A stretch of DNA of 64,000 nucleotides from Chryseobacterium sp. 3008163 (GTDB lineage Bacteria; Bacteroidota; Bacteroidia; Flavobacteriales; Weeksellaceae): NCBI RefSeq assembly GCF_003669035.1, contig NZ_CP033070.1, positions 4,154,001-4,218,000 on the forward strand. Reading direction: 5' to 3'. How positions within the stretch are numbered: the first letter of the stretch is position 1; every line of letters begins with the position of its first letter. A program made the translations under genes and the position numbers. The notes under the pieces are model-generated. The model had not been told where the DNA came from and ran no database searches. It saw nothing but the letters and a program-made list of their open reading frames with translations. Positions 1 through 8,441 of the stretch are shown in pieces.

Positions 1-389
1 GAAAAAGTATCCTCAAACACTTTCTGAAAAGCATATAAAGATGGGAAAGCCTGCAATTCGATAAGCTGAGGTTCTATTTCTCCGTTTTCACTTCTGCAGA
101 TTCCAAAATCAATAGTGAAAAAATGAGGTTTTGTGGTATCGTTGGGTACTTTGCAGTTTTCTGGTATCGCTTTTTCTAAAGTACCTGCGGGTAAAGCTTT
201 GATTTGATCGATAATGCTTTCACTGGCATCAATAAGTTTGTTTTTAAATTCATTGGTAAGAAACATCGGACTTTCAGAAAGTCTGAAGGAAGGGAGTAAT
301 CCGCTTTTTTCTTTTAGAATTTCTTTAAACTCTTCATATTTTTCCTGACTAAACTCCTGATTAAACTGTTTTCTGTATTTTGGAATCAT
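1..389 (-). CDS. Conserved hypothetical protein, 3' part cut by window edge
   Basis: Only the first 129 codons lie in the window and the frame runs off the left edge. The protein starts MIPKYRKQFNQ and contains a conserved-looking block, FFTIDFGICRSENGEIEPQL followed by an Ile-Glu-Leu-Gln-x-Phe-Pro-Ser-Leu segment. That block reminds me of the nucleotide-binding half of ATP-grasp-like proteins, but too little is visible to name a family. It follows the glutamine amidotransferase gene on the same strand. A strong terminator lies between them, so it probably has its own transcription or depends on read-through. Function unknown. Confidence 0.75.
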   Translation of the reverse strand, partial: MIPKYRKQFNQEFSQEKYEEFKEILKEKSGLLPSFRLSESPMFLTNEFKNKLIDASESIIDQIKALPAGTLEKAIPENCKVPNDTTKPHFFTIDFGICRSENGEIEPQLIELQAFPSLYAFQKVFEDTF

Positions 390-410
390 ATTCTTTTTCT
401 TTGTGATTTT

Positions 411-439
411 AAAAAATCGAGCAGTTGTGCTCGATTTTT
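411..439 (-). terminator. Rho-independent terminator after the ligase/amidotransferase operon
   Basis: A perfect 12-bp stem (412-423 with 428-439) has a GTTG loop. Read on the minus strand it ends in a run of T. It sits just past the stop of the amidotransferase gene and probably ends the operon that starts near 5.57 kb. Confidence 0.85.
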
Positions 440-464
440 ATTATTAATTTATTTTAATGAAAAT

Positions 465-1298
465 TTAAGCCATTGCCTCAATTTCTCTCAAAATGTTTTT
501 TTTTGCTAACCTCAGAAATCTTGGTAAAATCTGAGCCTGTGTCAACATGATTTTATCTTCGTCATCCATTCTGTCTACCGTTTCGAGATATTTTTCCATT
601 CCGAAATTTTCAATCATGGCTTCTTTGTTTTTTTCGTCTTTCAGGTTTTCAATCATGCCTGCCGGATTGGCTTCCGGGTGAAACTGCGTTCCGAAAATCT
701 CATCCGAAAAACGAATCGCCATAACAGCTCTTTCTAAATTGATATGCGGACGGAATTTCTCAATGGCCACGATTTTCATTCCCAATTCTTCAAAACGATC
801 AACATTCGGCTCAATAAACTGATAAGCTCTGGAATCTACTGCGTAGAAAGGATCTTGAAGATTTTTAAACAAAAATTCTTGTTCACCTTCTTCACTTTTA
901 TGTATTGGCATCACTCCAAAAGAGTAAGATTTTCTTTTGCAGATATTTCCCAAATCCCAATGAATGCTCGCCAATTGGAAAGAGTGACAAATTAAAAACA
1001 AATACTTTTTTGTCTCATTTTCCTGATTATATTGATATACTGAATCTAAAAAAATTGCAAATTTATCTTCCCATTCAAATCCTTCACGATGCGGGTTTCC
1101 CGGACCTCCGGATGAAATGAAGATGTCAAAATCTTCTATATTCGGAATTTCATTTTTAAAACGGACATCAAAAACTTTGATGCTGATATTTTCTTCAGAC
1201 TGCTGCTTGAAAGCCTCAGAAATTTCTTTAATATTTTTAAATCCCTGATTCACATGATTATTATTCATGTCGAGCAAAGCAATTCTTACATCTCTCAT
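465..1298 (-). CDS. Class I glutamine amidotransferase-like protein
   Basis: 277 residues with the layout of a class I (triad) glutamine amidotransferase. The oxyanion-strand motif SSGGPGNP is at about residues 62-69. The nucleophile elbow LICHSFQLA gives Cys104, and the GTQFHPEA motif supplies His207 and Glu209. Such domains hydrolyse glutamine to release ammonia for a partner enzyme, but here no synthetase domain is fused, so the ammonia acceptor (if any) is unknown. The best-known stand-alone relatives are annotated as GMP-synthase-like amidotransferases. It is the last gene of a minus-strand run with two ATP-grasp ligases and a carboxylate-amine ligase, 33 bases behind the latter, which suggests a joint biosynthetic role. 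Confidence 0.85.
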   Translation of the reverse strand: MRDVRIALLDMNNNHVNQGFKNIKEISEAFKQQSEENISIKVFDVRFKNEIPNIEDFDIFISSGGPGNPHREGFEWEDKFAIFLDSVYQYNQENETKKYLFLICHSFQLASIHWDLGNICKRKSYSFGVMPIHKSEEGEQEFLFKNLQDPFYAVDSRAYQFIEPNVDRFEELGMKIVAIEKFRPHINLERAVMAIRFSDEIFGTQFHPEANPAGMIENLKDEKNKEAMIENFGMEKYLETVDRMDDEDKIMLTQAQILPRFLRLAKKNILREIEAMA

Positions 1299-1331
1299 AA
1301 CTTCATATTTTATGCAAAGTTATTAAAAATA

Positions 1332-2450
1332 TTATGAAACATTTTCGCTGTGCGTGATGCCGTATTCAGTTTCAGATATCATGTAATCAACGACTTTCTT
1401 CAGATCTCCGGTTTCTTTATACACCGCAAGTTGTCGGTCTGCACCAGTTCCGTTTTCCAAAATCTTCCATGCATATTCTACTTCTTTTCTGCATCCTAAA
1501 TCGTCTACAACATCATCGATAAATTCAAGTAATTCTTTCAATAAATCCGCATAAGGAACAGATTCTTCTTTCCCAAAATCAATTAAGTGAGAATGAATTC
1601 CGTCTCTTGAAGCACGCCATTTATTTTCATTAAGCAATAATCTTCTGTAGCTTCTGAAACTTAAATTCTGCTGATGCAGTTTATAAATTTTTGCCACCAA
1701 ACTTTGCATAATAGCTGCCAGACAAACCGTTTCTTCGATTCTCAAGGGCATGTCGCAAATTCTGAATTCAATAGTAGGGTAGAATGGGTGAACACGCAGG
1801 TCCCACCATATTTTTTTAGCATTATCGATTGTTCCGGTCTTCACCAAAAGATCAACGTAGCTATCAAATTCTGCTAAAGAATTGAAGTAACTCGGGATTC
1901 CAGTTCTTGGAAATTTAACGAAAATCTCTTGTCTGTAAGATCTGAATCCTGTATTTCTTCCAATCCAAAACGGTGAATTTACTGAAAGTGCATAAACGTG
2001 CGGCAGAAAATAACGCATCACATTTTGAATTCTCACTCCTTCTTCACGATTTGGAATCCCAATGTGAACATGCAGACCAAAAATAAGATTTCCACGGGCA
2101 ACGTCGCCCATATCGTCTACGATTTTGTTGTAACGTTCACCGTTGGTAATCGTGTTGTGTTCCCAATTTGAGAAAGGGTGCGTTCCGCCTCCAGAAACAC
2201 GAAGCCCCTGCTCGTGTGCTGTTCTAATGAGATGTCTTCTCAAATTCGTCAATTCTGCCTGAGCTTCCTGTATATTTTGGCAAATTCCGGTTTCCATTTC
2301 AATCATAGATTCGTGCATTTCGTGCTTTAAGTTTTCACTTAAAACAGCCTTACCGCCTTCGATGATTTTTGAAACATGCGAAACTAAATCTCTGCTTTCT
2401 AAATCTATGATCTGATACTCTTCTTCAATACCAATTGTAAACTGATGCAT
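1332..2450 (-). CDS. Carboxylate-amine ligase, glutamate-cysteine ligase family 2 (YbdK-like)
   Basis: 372 residues. The protein opens with FTIGIEEEYQIID, the glutamate-rich Mg-ATP binding start typical of GCS2/YbdK ligases. It continues with SGGGTHPF, LHVHIGIP and WWDLRVHP-FYPTIEFRICD, all conserved blocks of the family. These enzymes join an amino acid carboxylate to an amine using ATP; YbdK itself has weak gamma-glutamylcysteine ligase activity. An upstream in-frame extension to 2582 exists, but it would run into the preceding ATP-grasp gene and adds no family sequence, so the ATG at 2450 was chosen, 23 bases after that gene. The neighbours (two ATP-grasp ligases, an amidotransferase, an esterase) suggest a peptide-like product; the true substrate is unknown. 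Confidence 0.9.
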   Translation of the reverse strand: MHQFTIGIEEEYQIIDLESRDLVSHVSKIIEGGKAVLSENLKHEMHESMIEMETGICQNIQEAQAELTNLRRHLIRTAHEQGLRVSGGGTHPFSNWEHNTITNGERYNKIVDDMGDVARGNLIFGLHVHIGIPNREEGVRIQNVMRYFLPHVYALSVNSPFWIGRNTGFRSYRQEIFVKFPRTGIPSYFNSLAEFDSYVDLLVKTGTIDNAKKIWWDLRVHPFYPTIEFRICDMPLRIEETVCLAAIMQSLVAKIYKLHQQNLSFRSYRRLLLNENKWRASRDGIHSHLIDFGKEESVPYADLLKELLEFIDDVVDDLGCRKEVEYAWKILENGTGADRQLAVYKETGDLKKVVDYMISETEYGITHSENVS

Positions 2451-2473
2451 TTTTAATTTGTGTTTTGTTGGTT

Positions 2474-3427
2474 TTATTTTACTGAATCTTTTACGAAAGT
2501 TCCCCAAGATATATTTTGTTTTCCAGGAACATATTCTTTTGCTTTTTCGATCGCCAATTTTGCTGAATGCTCTACAATCCATGCGAAATTTTCTTCACCT
2601 ACAGAGTTTCTGTCAGCATCAGGTGCAGGATTACAGAAGTCAATTGCGTAAGGAATTCCGTCTCTTACTGCAAATTCTACCGTATTGAAATCATATCCTA
2701 AAGCTTCATTCATTTTGATGGTATAATCATGAATCACTTTTAATAATTTTTCTAAATCTTTACCTTCCGTCTGATGGGTCGTTGCATATCTCAAGTGATG
2801 CGGATTTCTCGGTTCGTAAGGCATAATGTGAACATATTTTTTACCTAAGCAGTACACTCTGTAATAATCCTGAAACACAATTTCTTCCTGAACCATCATA
2901 ACCAGCTGCTCAGTTTCTGATAATTTGTCCCAAAGATCTTCCGGACTTTCTACTCTGTAAACACTTTTCCAGCCACCACCGTCGTGAGGCTTCATATAAG
3001 CCGGAAAGCCAACATAATTAAAAATATAGTCCCAGTCGTGAGGAAATTTCAGGTTTCTAAATGATGTTTCTGTAGTATCAGTCGGTCTTTCGTGAGAAGG
3101 CAGCAAAACTGTATTTGGCAACGGAATTCCCAATTTAGACATCAAAGCGTTATTGAAAAACTTTTCGTCCGCACTCCACCAAAATGGGTTGTTGATAACG
3201 TAAGTTCCGTTCAATGCTGCATTTTTTAGATAAGCTCTGTAGAAAGGAACATCTTGAGAAATTCGGTCGATAATTACTGCATAACCGTAATCTGCTCCCT
3301 GCTCCAATTTATCAATTGTCACCGCTTCAGCTACAATTTCTCCTTTTCCTAATTCGTTTACTTTGTCGATAAATGCCCAAGGAAATGTATCTTCCATCCC
3401 GAATAAAATTCCTACTTTTTTTGCCAT
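2474..3427 (-). CDS. ATP-grasp ligase (RimK-like)
   Basis: 317 residues with an ATP-grasp architecture. The N-terminal pre-ATP-grasp domain begins KKVGILFGMEDTFPWAF. The glycine-rich loop PHDGGGWKSVYRV lies near residues 147-159. The strand with VQEEIVFQDYYRVY holds nucleotide-contacting acidic residues, and the metal-binding end DFNTVEFAVRDG-x-DFCNPAPDADR lies near residues 245-275. ATP-grasp enzymes form acyl-phosphates and join them to amines or thiols. It has the same orientation as the GCS2-type ligase (23-base gap) and the esterase (48-base gap), consistent with one transcript. Substrate not predictable from sequence. Confidence 0.82.
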   Translation of the reverse strand: MAKKVGILFGMEDTFPWAFIDKVNELGKGEIVAEAVTIDKLEQGADYGYAVIIDRISQDVPFYRAYLKNAALNGTYVINNPFWWSADEKFFNNALMSKLGIPLPNTVLLPSHERPTDTTETSFRNLKFPHDWDYIFNYVGFPAYMKPHDGGGWKSVYRVESPEDLWDKLSETEQLVMMVQEEIVFQDYYRVYCLGKKYVHIMPYEPRNPHHLRYATTHQTEGKDLEKLLKVIHDYTIKMNEALGYDFNTVEFAVRDGIPYAIDFCNPAPDADRNSVGEENFAWIVEHSAKLAIEKAKEYVPGKQNISWGTFVKDSVK

Positions 3428-3475
3428 AATTTGTCTTTTTAATGATTTACTATTAATATTTGAATTGTTTAAATT

Positions 3476-4189
3476 TTAAGAAAAGAATGTTCCGATAAAA
3501 TTAGGGAAAGCCATTCTCCAAAGCGGCCAGTCGTGATTGATCCATCTTTTTTCGTCGTACCAGAAATCAATTCCTTTTGCACGCAGAATATTGGCCATTT
3601 CTATATTTTTATCTTTGCAAATGTCTTCGTCTGATGTGCTCAAAACGATATGCATGTGTTTGTATTTCCAGGCTTCATCATTTTTTACAAACTCCCTCGG
3701 ACAGTTGAAATAAACCAACTCGTCAGAATATCCGTCCATAAAATTCCTAATGCTGAACGCTCCAGAAAGGGAGAATAGATGAGAAACCACATCCGGAAAT
3801 CTGAATGCAAAATTTGATGCGTGATATCCTCCGAAACTTGCTCCTGCAACTGCTACACGGTGAGTGCCATGAAGTTTTTGAATGTAGGGTACAAATTCCT
3901 GAATCAGAAATTGCACATATTTTTCGTAATTTCTTATCCTTTGTTGAGGCGAAATTTTTTCGTCATAAAAACTCCACGCATCAATTGTTTGAATGTTGTA
4001 TAATTTTACTTTTCCCTGTTCAACAAACCAATTGATGCTGCTGTTGAGATGAAAATCATGGTTTTGCGTATATTGTCCTTGCGAAGTGGGGAACATGATA
4101 ATCGGATAACCGAAATGTCCTGTAACCTCTACTTTAAGGCTTGTTCCTAATATGTTCGAGTAATAATCTGTGTGTTCTATATGTGGCAT
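3476..4189 (-). CDS. Alpha/beta hydrolase, putative serine esterase
   Basis: 237 residues, a compact alpha/beta hydrolase of the bacterial esterase family. The nucleophile elbow is GASFGGYHA near residue 125, an acidic residue is available in LSTSDEDIC, and the likely catalytic His is in INHDWPLWR close to the C-terminus. There is no signal peptide, so it is probably cytoplasmic. It is sandwiched between two ATP-grasp ligase genes on the same strand, so it may hydrolyse or trim the product of those ligases; this is inference from position only. Confidence 0.82.
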   Translation of the reverse strand: MPHIEHTDYYSNILGTSLKVEVTGHFGYPIIMFPTSQGQYTQNHDFHLNSSINWFVEQGKVKLYNIQTIDAWSFYDEKISPQQRIRNYEKYVQFLIQEFVPYIQKLHGTHRVAVAGASFGGYHASNFAFRFPDVVSHLFSLSGAFSIRNFMDGYSDELVYFNCPREFVKNDEAWKYKHMHIVLSTSDEDICKDKNIEMANILRAKGIDFWYDEKRWINHDWPLWRMAFPNFIGTFFS

Positions 4190-4329
4190 GTACTATAGAT
4201 TTTTAGTTTTTTTGTGTTTAAATTTTTAAGGCGAAATCGTATTTAATTAAATCATTACTCAAACTCTAAATTAATTCATTTTAAATTAATAAGTTACTGA
4301 ATGTCAATTAATTTAATGATAAATAATCG

Positions 4330-5541
4330 TTACGCTGTCGGTTTTTCTTTTGGTGGAATAATATTGAGAAGATGTGCATGGATTTTTTCTGCTGCACGAT
4401 CCAGTCTTTCTACAACCTTGTCAGAATCATTTGATTTGTAAACAATCCCTACATGATAATCTATTGGAAGAAATTTTACGACTTCTTCACATTCAAATTG
4501 GTTGTAATCGGGTTCTTTATCTTTAATTAAAGCAACGATTAATCCTGAATAATAACCTGTAGGTTTAGAAACTTGGTAATTTTTTCCTCTTAGAAGCGCG
4601 TCTTCAATTTTCGCCCATTCACGCCAGATGTTGATGTTGCTCGAAGCTTCCACCAAATCAGGAATATGTGCACCGCCAACTCGTGATGATGTTTCCAGGA
4701 AATACCATTTTCCATCTTCTTTTCCGCGGATAAATTCTGTGTGAGTGGCACCGTTGAGTAAGCCAAAATTCATCAGAACTTTCGTATTGGCTTCGTCTAA
4801 TGCTTTAAATTCATCGGAGTATCTTCCTAAAGTTTTGGTTCTGAAAACTCCGCCTTCATGAGAAACTTCCATTGGGGGAGCGAGATATTTTGAGGCAGAA
4901 GTGAAAACAATTTCTTTATTGAACGTTAAACTGTCAACATGATAAACATCGCCTGGTTTAAAGCTTTCTAAAAGAAATAAATGACGCTCTTCGCCCAGTT
5001 TTTCTAATGCCCCCCAAAGTTCTTCTTTGGTTTTCAGTTTTTTAATTCCTGATGCTGATGCTTCAGATCTAGGCTTTAAAACCCAAGGAGCAGGGACTTT
5101 ATTGGTGAAGGTATCCACCTCATGATCATTAAAAACTGCGGTGAACTCCGGAACATTGATTCCTGAATCTTTAGCTTTCTGGCGCATGGCCAATTTGTCT
5201 CTGAAATAACGGTGTGTCGTCTGTCCCATCCCCGGAATACGGAATGTCTCACGAATGAGTGCGGCTTTCTCAACATCGTAATCGTCTAAAGCAATTACAG
5301 CATCGACTTTTCGGGTTTTCATCAGATGAGAAAACCCCTGAATCAGATGGTCAAGATTCCAGACAGACGGTTTCACTTCGGGCATATAGAAAACCTCGCT
5401 AATGGCATCCCACGGCCAATTTTTTTCTTTGAGGTTTTCTGATGTTACTAAGATGATTTTATTGCCGAGTTTCTTCATCTCGTCCATAAAATCGTAACCT
5501 TTGTAATAGCACGAAATGCATACAATAGTTTTCTCCTCCAT
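4330..5541 (-). CDS. ATP-grasp domain carboxylate-amine ligase
   Basis: 403 residues. The N-terminal Rossmann-like pre-ATP-grasp part starts TIVCISCYYKGYDFMDEMKK. The ATP-binding core includes PWVLKPRSEASASGIKKL near residues 150-168 (lysine and glycine-rich loop). The metal-binding segment is THTEFIRGKEDGKWYFLETS followed by RVGGAHIPDLV. The pattern matches the D-Ala-D-Ala-ligase/carbamoyl-phosphate-synthase-like ATP-grasp group that includes many peptide-forming ligases. It is the first gene of the minus-strand run ending at 465, with a promoter-like box just upstream. Its substrate is unknown. Confidence 0.85.
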   Translation of the reverse strand: MEEKTIVCISCYYKGYDFMDEMKKLGNKIILVTSENLKEKNWPWDAISEVFYMPEVKPSVWNLDHLIQGFSHLMKTRKVDAVIALDDYDVEKAALIRETFRIPGMGQTTHRYFRDKLAMRQKAKDSGINVPEFTAVFNDHEVDTFTNKVPAPWVLKPRSEASASGIKKLKTKEELWGALEKLGEERHLFLLESFKPGDVYHVDSLTFNKEIVFTSASKYLAPPMEVSHEGGVFRTKTLGRYSDEFKALDEANTKVLMNFGLLNGATHTEFIRGKEDGKWYFLETSSRVGGAHIPDLVEASSNINIWREWAKIEDALLRGKNYQVSKPTGYYSGLIVALIKDKEPDYNQFECEEVVKFLPIDYHVGIVYKSNDSDKVVERLDRAAEKIHAHLLNIIPPKEKPTA

Positions 5542-5570
5542 ATAATGTTTTTTTAAATTTGATGAATATT

Positions 5571-5578
5571 CAAAAATA
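5571..5578 (-). promoter_or_regulatory. Bacteroidota -7 box for the ATP-grasp operon
   Basis: On the minus strand the bases read TATTTTTG, an exact TAnnTTTG match, 29 bases upstream of the ATG at 5541. No convincing -33 TTG element was found at the usual distance. Confidence 0.45.
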
Positions 5579-5681
5579 AAAGCAATTTTTTATTGATGTT
5601 TTAATGTTAAAAATCAATAATCAATGCGTATTTGAAAATCACTAATCAATTATACAGAGAAATTTCGAAATAAACTAATTT

Positions 5682-7097
5682 TTAGTGATAATTTTCAATT
5701 AAATCGGCTAATAATTGAACACCATAGCCTGTTGCAGCCTTATCTTTAGCATATCCTACATTTCCAAAGGCAACTCCGGCAATATCGAGATGTGCCCAAT
5801 TGGGATGTCCTTCAATGAATTCTTCCAAAAATTTTGCGGCAACAATACAGTCTCCGATAGGTTTCATTGAGATATTTTTAAAATCGGCAACATCAGATTT
5901 AAAATCATCTTTCCAGATGTCCCAAAGCGGTAAATTCCAAACTCTCTGGTTGGTTTTGTCACCGGTTTTTATTAAAAGATTCTTTAATTCTTCATTATTA
6001 GAAAACATGGCGCCACAAGTATCACCAAACATTCTTACGGAACTTCCTGTGAGCGTCGCCAGATCAATTAAAACGTCAGTTTTAAAGTTTTTAGATAGAT
6101 ATGAAAGTCCGTCTGCCAAAGTCATTCTGCCTTCTGCATCGGTATTCAGGACTTCTATTGTTTTTCCATTGTAGGCTGTGATCACATCGCTCGGAAGATA
6201 AGCGTTTTCTGAAACTGCATTATCCGTAATTGGTAAAATTGCAGTAATGTTCACAGGTAACTGCATTTGTGAAGCGTAAATCAATGCGCCTATCACCGCT
6301 GTTGCGCCACCCATATCAGATTTCATGTAATGCATATTGTCTGATGCTTTGATGGAAATTCCGCCGGTGTCAAAAAGGACACATTTTCCTACCAAGCCGA
6401 AGGTTTTAGCATTTTTAAAGGTTGTTTTATACTCTAAAATAGTAAATGCAGCATCATAAGCACTTCCTTGGTTTACAGAAAGAAATGCTCCCAATCCTAG
6501 TTCTTCACATTTTTTTCTATTGAAAACAGTATATTTAAGCTGATTTTTTTTAGCTAAATTTTTCAGATAGGTATTGACGGTTTCGGGTCTTTTTAAATTG
6601 GCAGGTTTATTAAGCCAATCCTGACAGGCAGTTTGTCCTTCGCAAAGCGCATCGGCTCTGCTGGAAATAACGTCTAATTTTTTCTGACTTAAATTTCCAA
6701 AATGAAACTCAAATTTTTCGTTCCAAAACGGATGGTTTTTCTCAAACGGATAGTTGTAAGTTCCAAGGAAAAGCCCTTTTACAAACTCTTCAAACTGTTT
6801 TTCATTAATGAAATCAGCTGAAATCAAAGTTGGAACAGTCTGAAAATTTTTCTTTTGACTCTGAGAAAATTTCATCGCCACCTGTTGAAATTCAAAATTC
6901 TGCAGATCAGATTTTCCAAGTCCGATAAAATAAGTGATGGCCCCTTCCTGAGCATCGATGAAAACCTCATTTTTCTTTCCTGAGAATAGAATCGAAATGT
7001 TTTTATTGTAATTTTTGCTGTTTTCTGTCCAGGTTTCTTCTGTAAATAATGTGAAAACCTGTGCGTAATTTTTATTTCTTTTATTGAGTAAGTTCAT
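5682..7097 (-). CDS. M17 family leucyl aminopeptidase
   Basis: 471 residues. The C-terminal catalytic domain shows the two-metal M17 signature: VGKCVLFDTGG, then MKSDMGGATAVIGAL, NTDAEGRMTLADGL and DLATLTGS. The metal-binding Lys and Asp/Glu residues and the catalytic Arg of AEGR are all present. The first motif has Cys where Gly is usual (GKG). The N-terminal half is the poorly conserved M17 N-domain. It releases N-terminal amino acids from peptides in the cytoplasm. It starts 3 bases after the esterase gene at 7101-8222, so the two are probably cotranscribed. Confidence 0.9.
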   Translation of the reverse strand: MNLLNKRNKNYAQVFTLFTEETWTENSKNYNKNISILFSGKKNEVFIDAQEGAITYFIGLGKSDLQNFEFQQVAMKFSQSQKKNFQTVPTLISADFINEKQFEEFVKGLFLGTYNYPFEKNHPFWNEKFEFHFGNLSQKKLDVISSRADALCEGQTACQDWLNKPANLKRPETVNTYLKNLAKKNQLKYTVFNRKKCEELGLGAFLSVNQGSAYDAAFTILEYKTTFKNAKTFGLVGKCVLFDTGGISIKASDNMHYMKSDMGGATAVIGALIYASQMQLPVNITAILPITDNAVSENAYLPSDVITAYNGKTIEVLNTDAEGRMTLADGLSYLSKNFKTDVLIDLATLTGSSVRMFGDTCGAMFSNNEELKNLLIKTGDKTNQRVWNLPLWDIWKDDFKSDVADFKNISMKPIGDCIVAAKFLEEFIEGHPNWAHLDIAGVAFGNVGYAKDKAATGYGVQLLADLIENYH

Positions 7098-7100
7098 AAT

Positions 7101-8222
7101 TTAATTTTTAATAGAATCCTGATGTGGAGTAACTTCCACCGGATTTTCTGTATTGTTGTAAAATAACCATTCGATTGCTCTTGGGAATTCCTGAGACCAG
7201 TAAAATTCGCTATGAGATCCTTCAGGATTGATGTTGGTTTTAAATTCAAAATCGAAAAGATTTTTCTTTTCCCATCTTTTGAGATAATTTTCAAAAACCT
7301 GAATTCTTTTTACCATTTTAGAACCTTCCTGTTCGCCACCATAGAGATAAATTTTAGTTTTAAACGGAACTCTGAAGCTCATCATCGGGAAATTGTTATT
7401 CGGCTCTACCCAAAGTGACGGGGAGAAAATCAATAATTTAGAATAAACTTCAGGATACAAAAATCCGCTGTAAATGCTGATTAATGCACCAAGAGAACTT
7501 CCGCCAATTCCTGTATTGTCTCGATCTTTTTTGGTTCGATAATGTTCATCAACGAAAGGTTTTAAAGTGTCTGTAATAAAACGGATATATTTCTTGCCTT
7601 CAGAACCGTTTGCCACATTATCGTTGTCAAAAATATATTCTTTAATTCTTTCTTCGCTTCCATGCTCTATAGCGATAATAATAACATCACCACGACCATA
7701 TTCTGCCAAGATAGAAAGTTTTTTATCAATTTCCCAATTTCCGTACGGACTTCCTTCGTTGAATAAATTTTGTGCATCCTGAAGATAGAGCACCGGATAG
7801 CTTTTGTCTGAAACATAATAATCATAAGGAAGAAGTGCCCAGACTTTACGGTGTCTGTCAAGCTGTGGAATGTAAAATTCTTCTGAAATAATTTCAACAA
7901 TAGGAAAAAATTCCTGCTTAAATGGTCCCCAATTATATCTCCATTTTTCAACTCTGTGAGAAACTTCACCATCAGATTTTAAAACTTTCTTATTTGGGGT
8001 AATACTTCCATACTGATCAAGTTCTACATTTTCCCAGCCGCCTTTTGTAAATTTAAATTCTACAATGTTAGGAAGAAACTCATCAAATATCTCGATGTAG
8101 TAATTGTTGGGATCTATTTGTGTCAGTTGATATAGGAGATCTTTAGGATTCCAAGTATTAAAATTTCCGGTTATAAATATCGGCCTTTCATCGGCTTCAC
8201 TTGTGTAAAGTGTAAACTTCAT
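7101..8222 (-). CDS. Esterase with N-terminal glycogen-binding-like E-set domain
   Basis: 373 residues. The first 100 or so residues resemble a CBM48/E-set fold (ITGNFNTWNPKD, compare the GNFNNWN block of the branching enzyme encoded next to it). The rest is an enterochelin-esterase-type alpha/beta hydrolase: YPVLYLQDAQNLF, the nucleophile elbow GGSSLGALIS near residue 240, and a probable catalytic His in GSHSEFYW near residue 345. There is no signal peptide. It is divergent from glgB across a 219-base gap, and the shared carbohydrate-binding-like domain hints at a link to glycogen, but substrate and role are inferred, not shown. Confidence 0.82.
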   Translation of the reverse strand: MKFTLYTSEADERPIFITGNFNTWNPKDLLYQLTQIDPNNYYIEIFDEFLPNIVEFKFTKGGWENVELDQYGSITPNKKVLKSDGEVSHRVEKWRYNWGPFKQEFFPIVEIISEEFYIPQLDRHRKVWALLPYDYYVSDKSYPVLYLQDAQNLFNEGSPYGNWEIDKKLSILAEYGRGDVIIIAIEHGSEERIKEYIFDNDNVANGSEGKKYIRFITDTLKPFVDEHYRTKKDRDNTGIGGSSLGALISIYSGFLYPEVYSKLLIFSPSLWVEPNNNFPMMSFRVPFKTKIYLYGGEQEGSKMVKRIQVFENYLKRWEKKNLFDFEFKTNINPEGSHSEFYWSQEFPRAIEWLFYNNTENPVEVTPHQDSIKN

Positions 8223-8334
8223 ATTTGTGTTTAAAAAGTAGGTAAATATATTAAACTCATAAAAATAGAAAAAATCTTTTTATTTAAGTTAATTAAAATT
8301 AATAAAAAACAGTCTTTAGCAAAGGAAATATTTA

Positions 8335-8342
8335 TATATTTG
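8335..8342 (+). promoter_or_regulatory. Bacteroidota -7 box upstream of glgB
   Basis: TATATTTG, an exact TAnnTTTG match, about 100 bases before the chosen glgB start. It would begin the glgB-glgA-glgC transcript. The -33 region (CTTTAG around 8313) is a weak match. Confidence 0.5.
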
Positions 8343-8441
8343 ATAGTCATCGATACTTATTGATAAACTGTTTAACATAAAATCTTTTTCGGTTTTTTTA
8401 TAATGACTGCTCATGACCAATCTGACGGAAAAAACACTATG

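Noticed and set aside
2451..2582. N-terminal extension of the GCS2-type ligase
   Set aside because: The added 44 residues overlap the 3' end of the preceding ATP-grasp gene and are not ligase-like; family sequence begins at the ATG at 2450.
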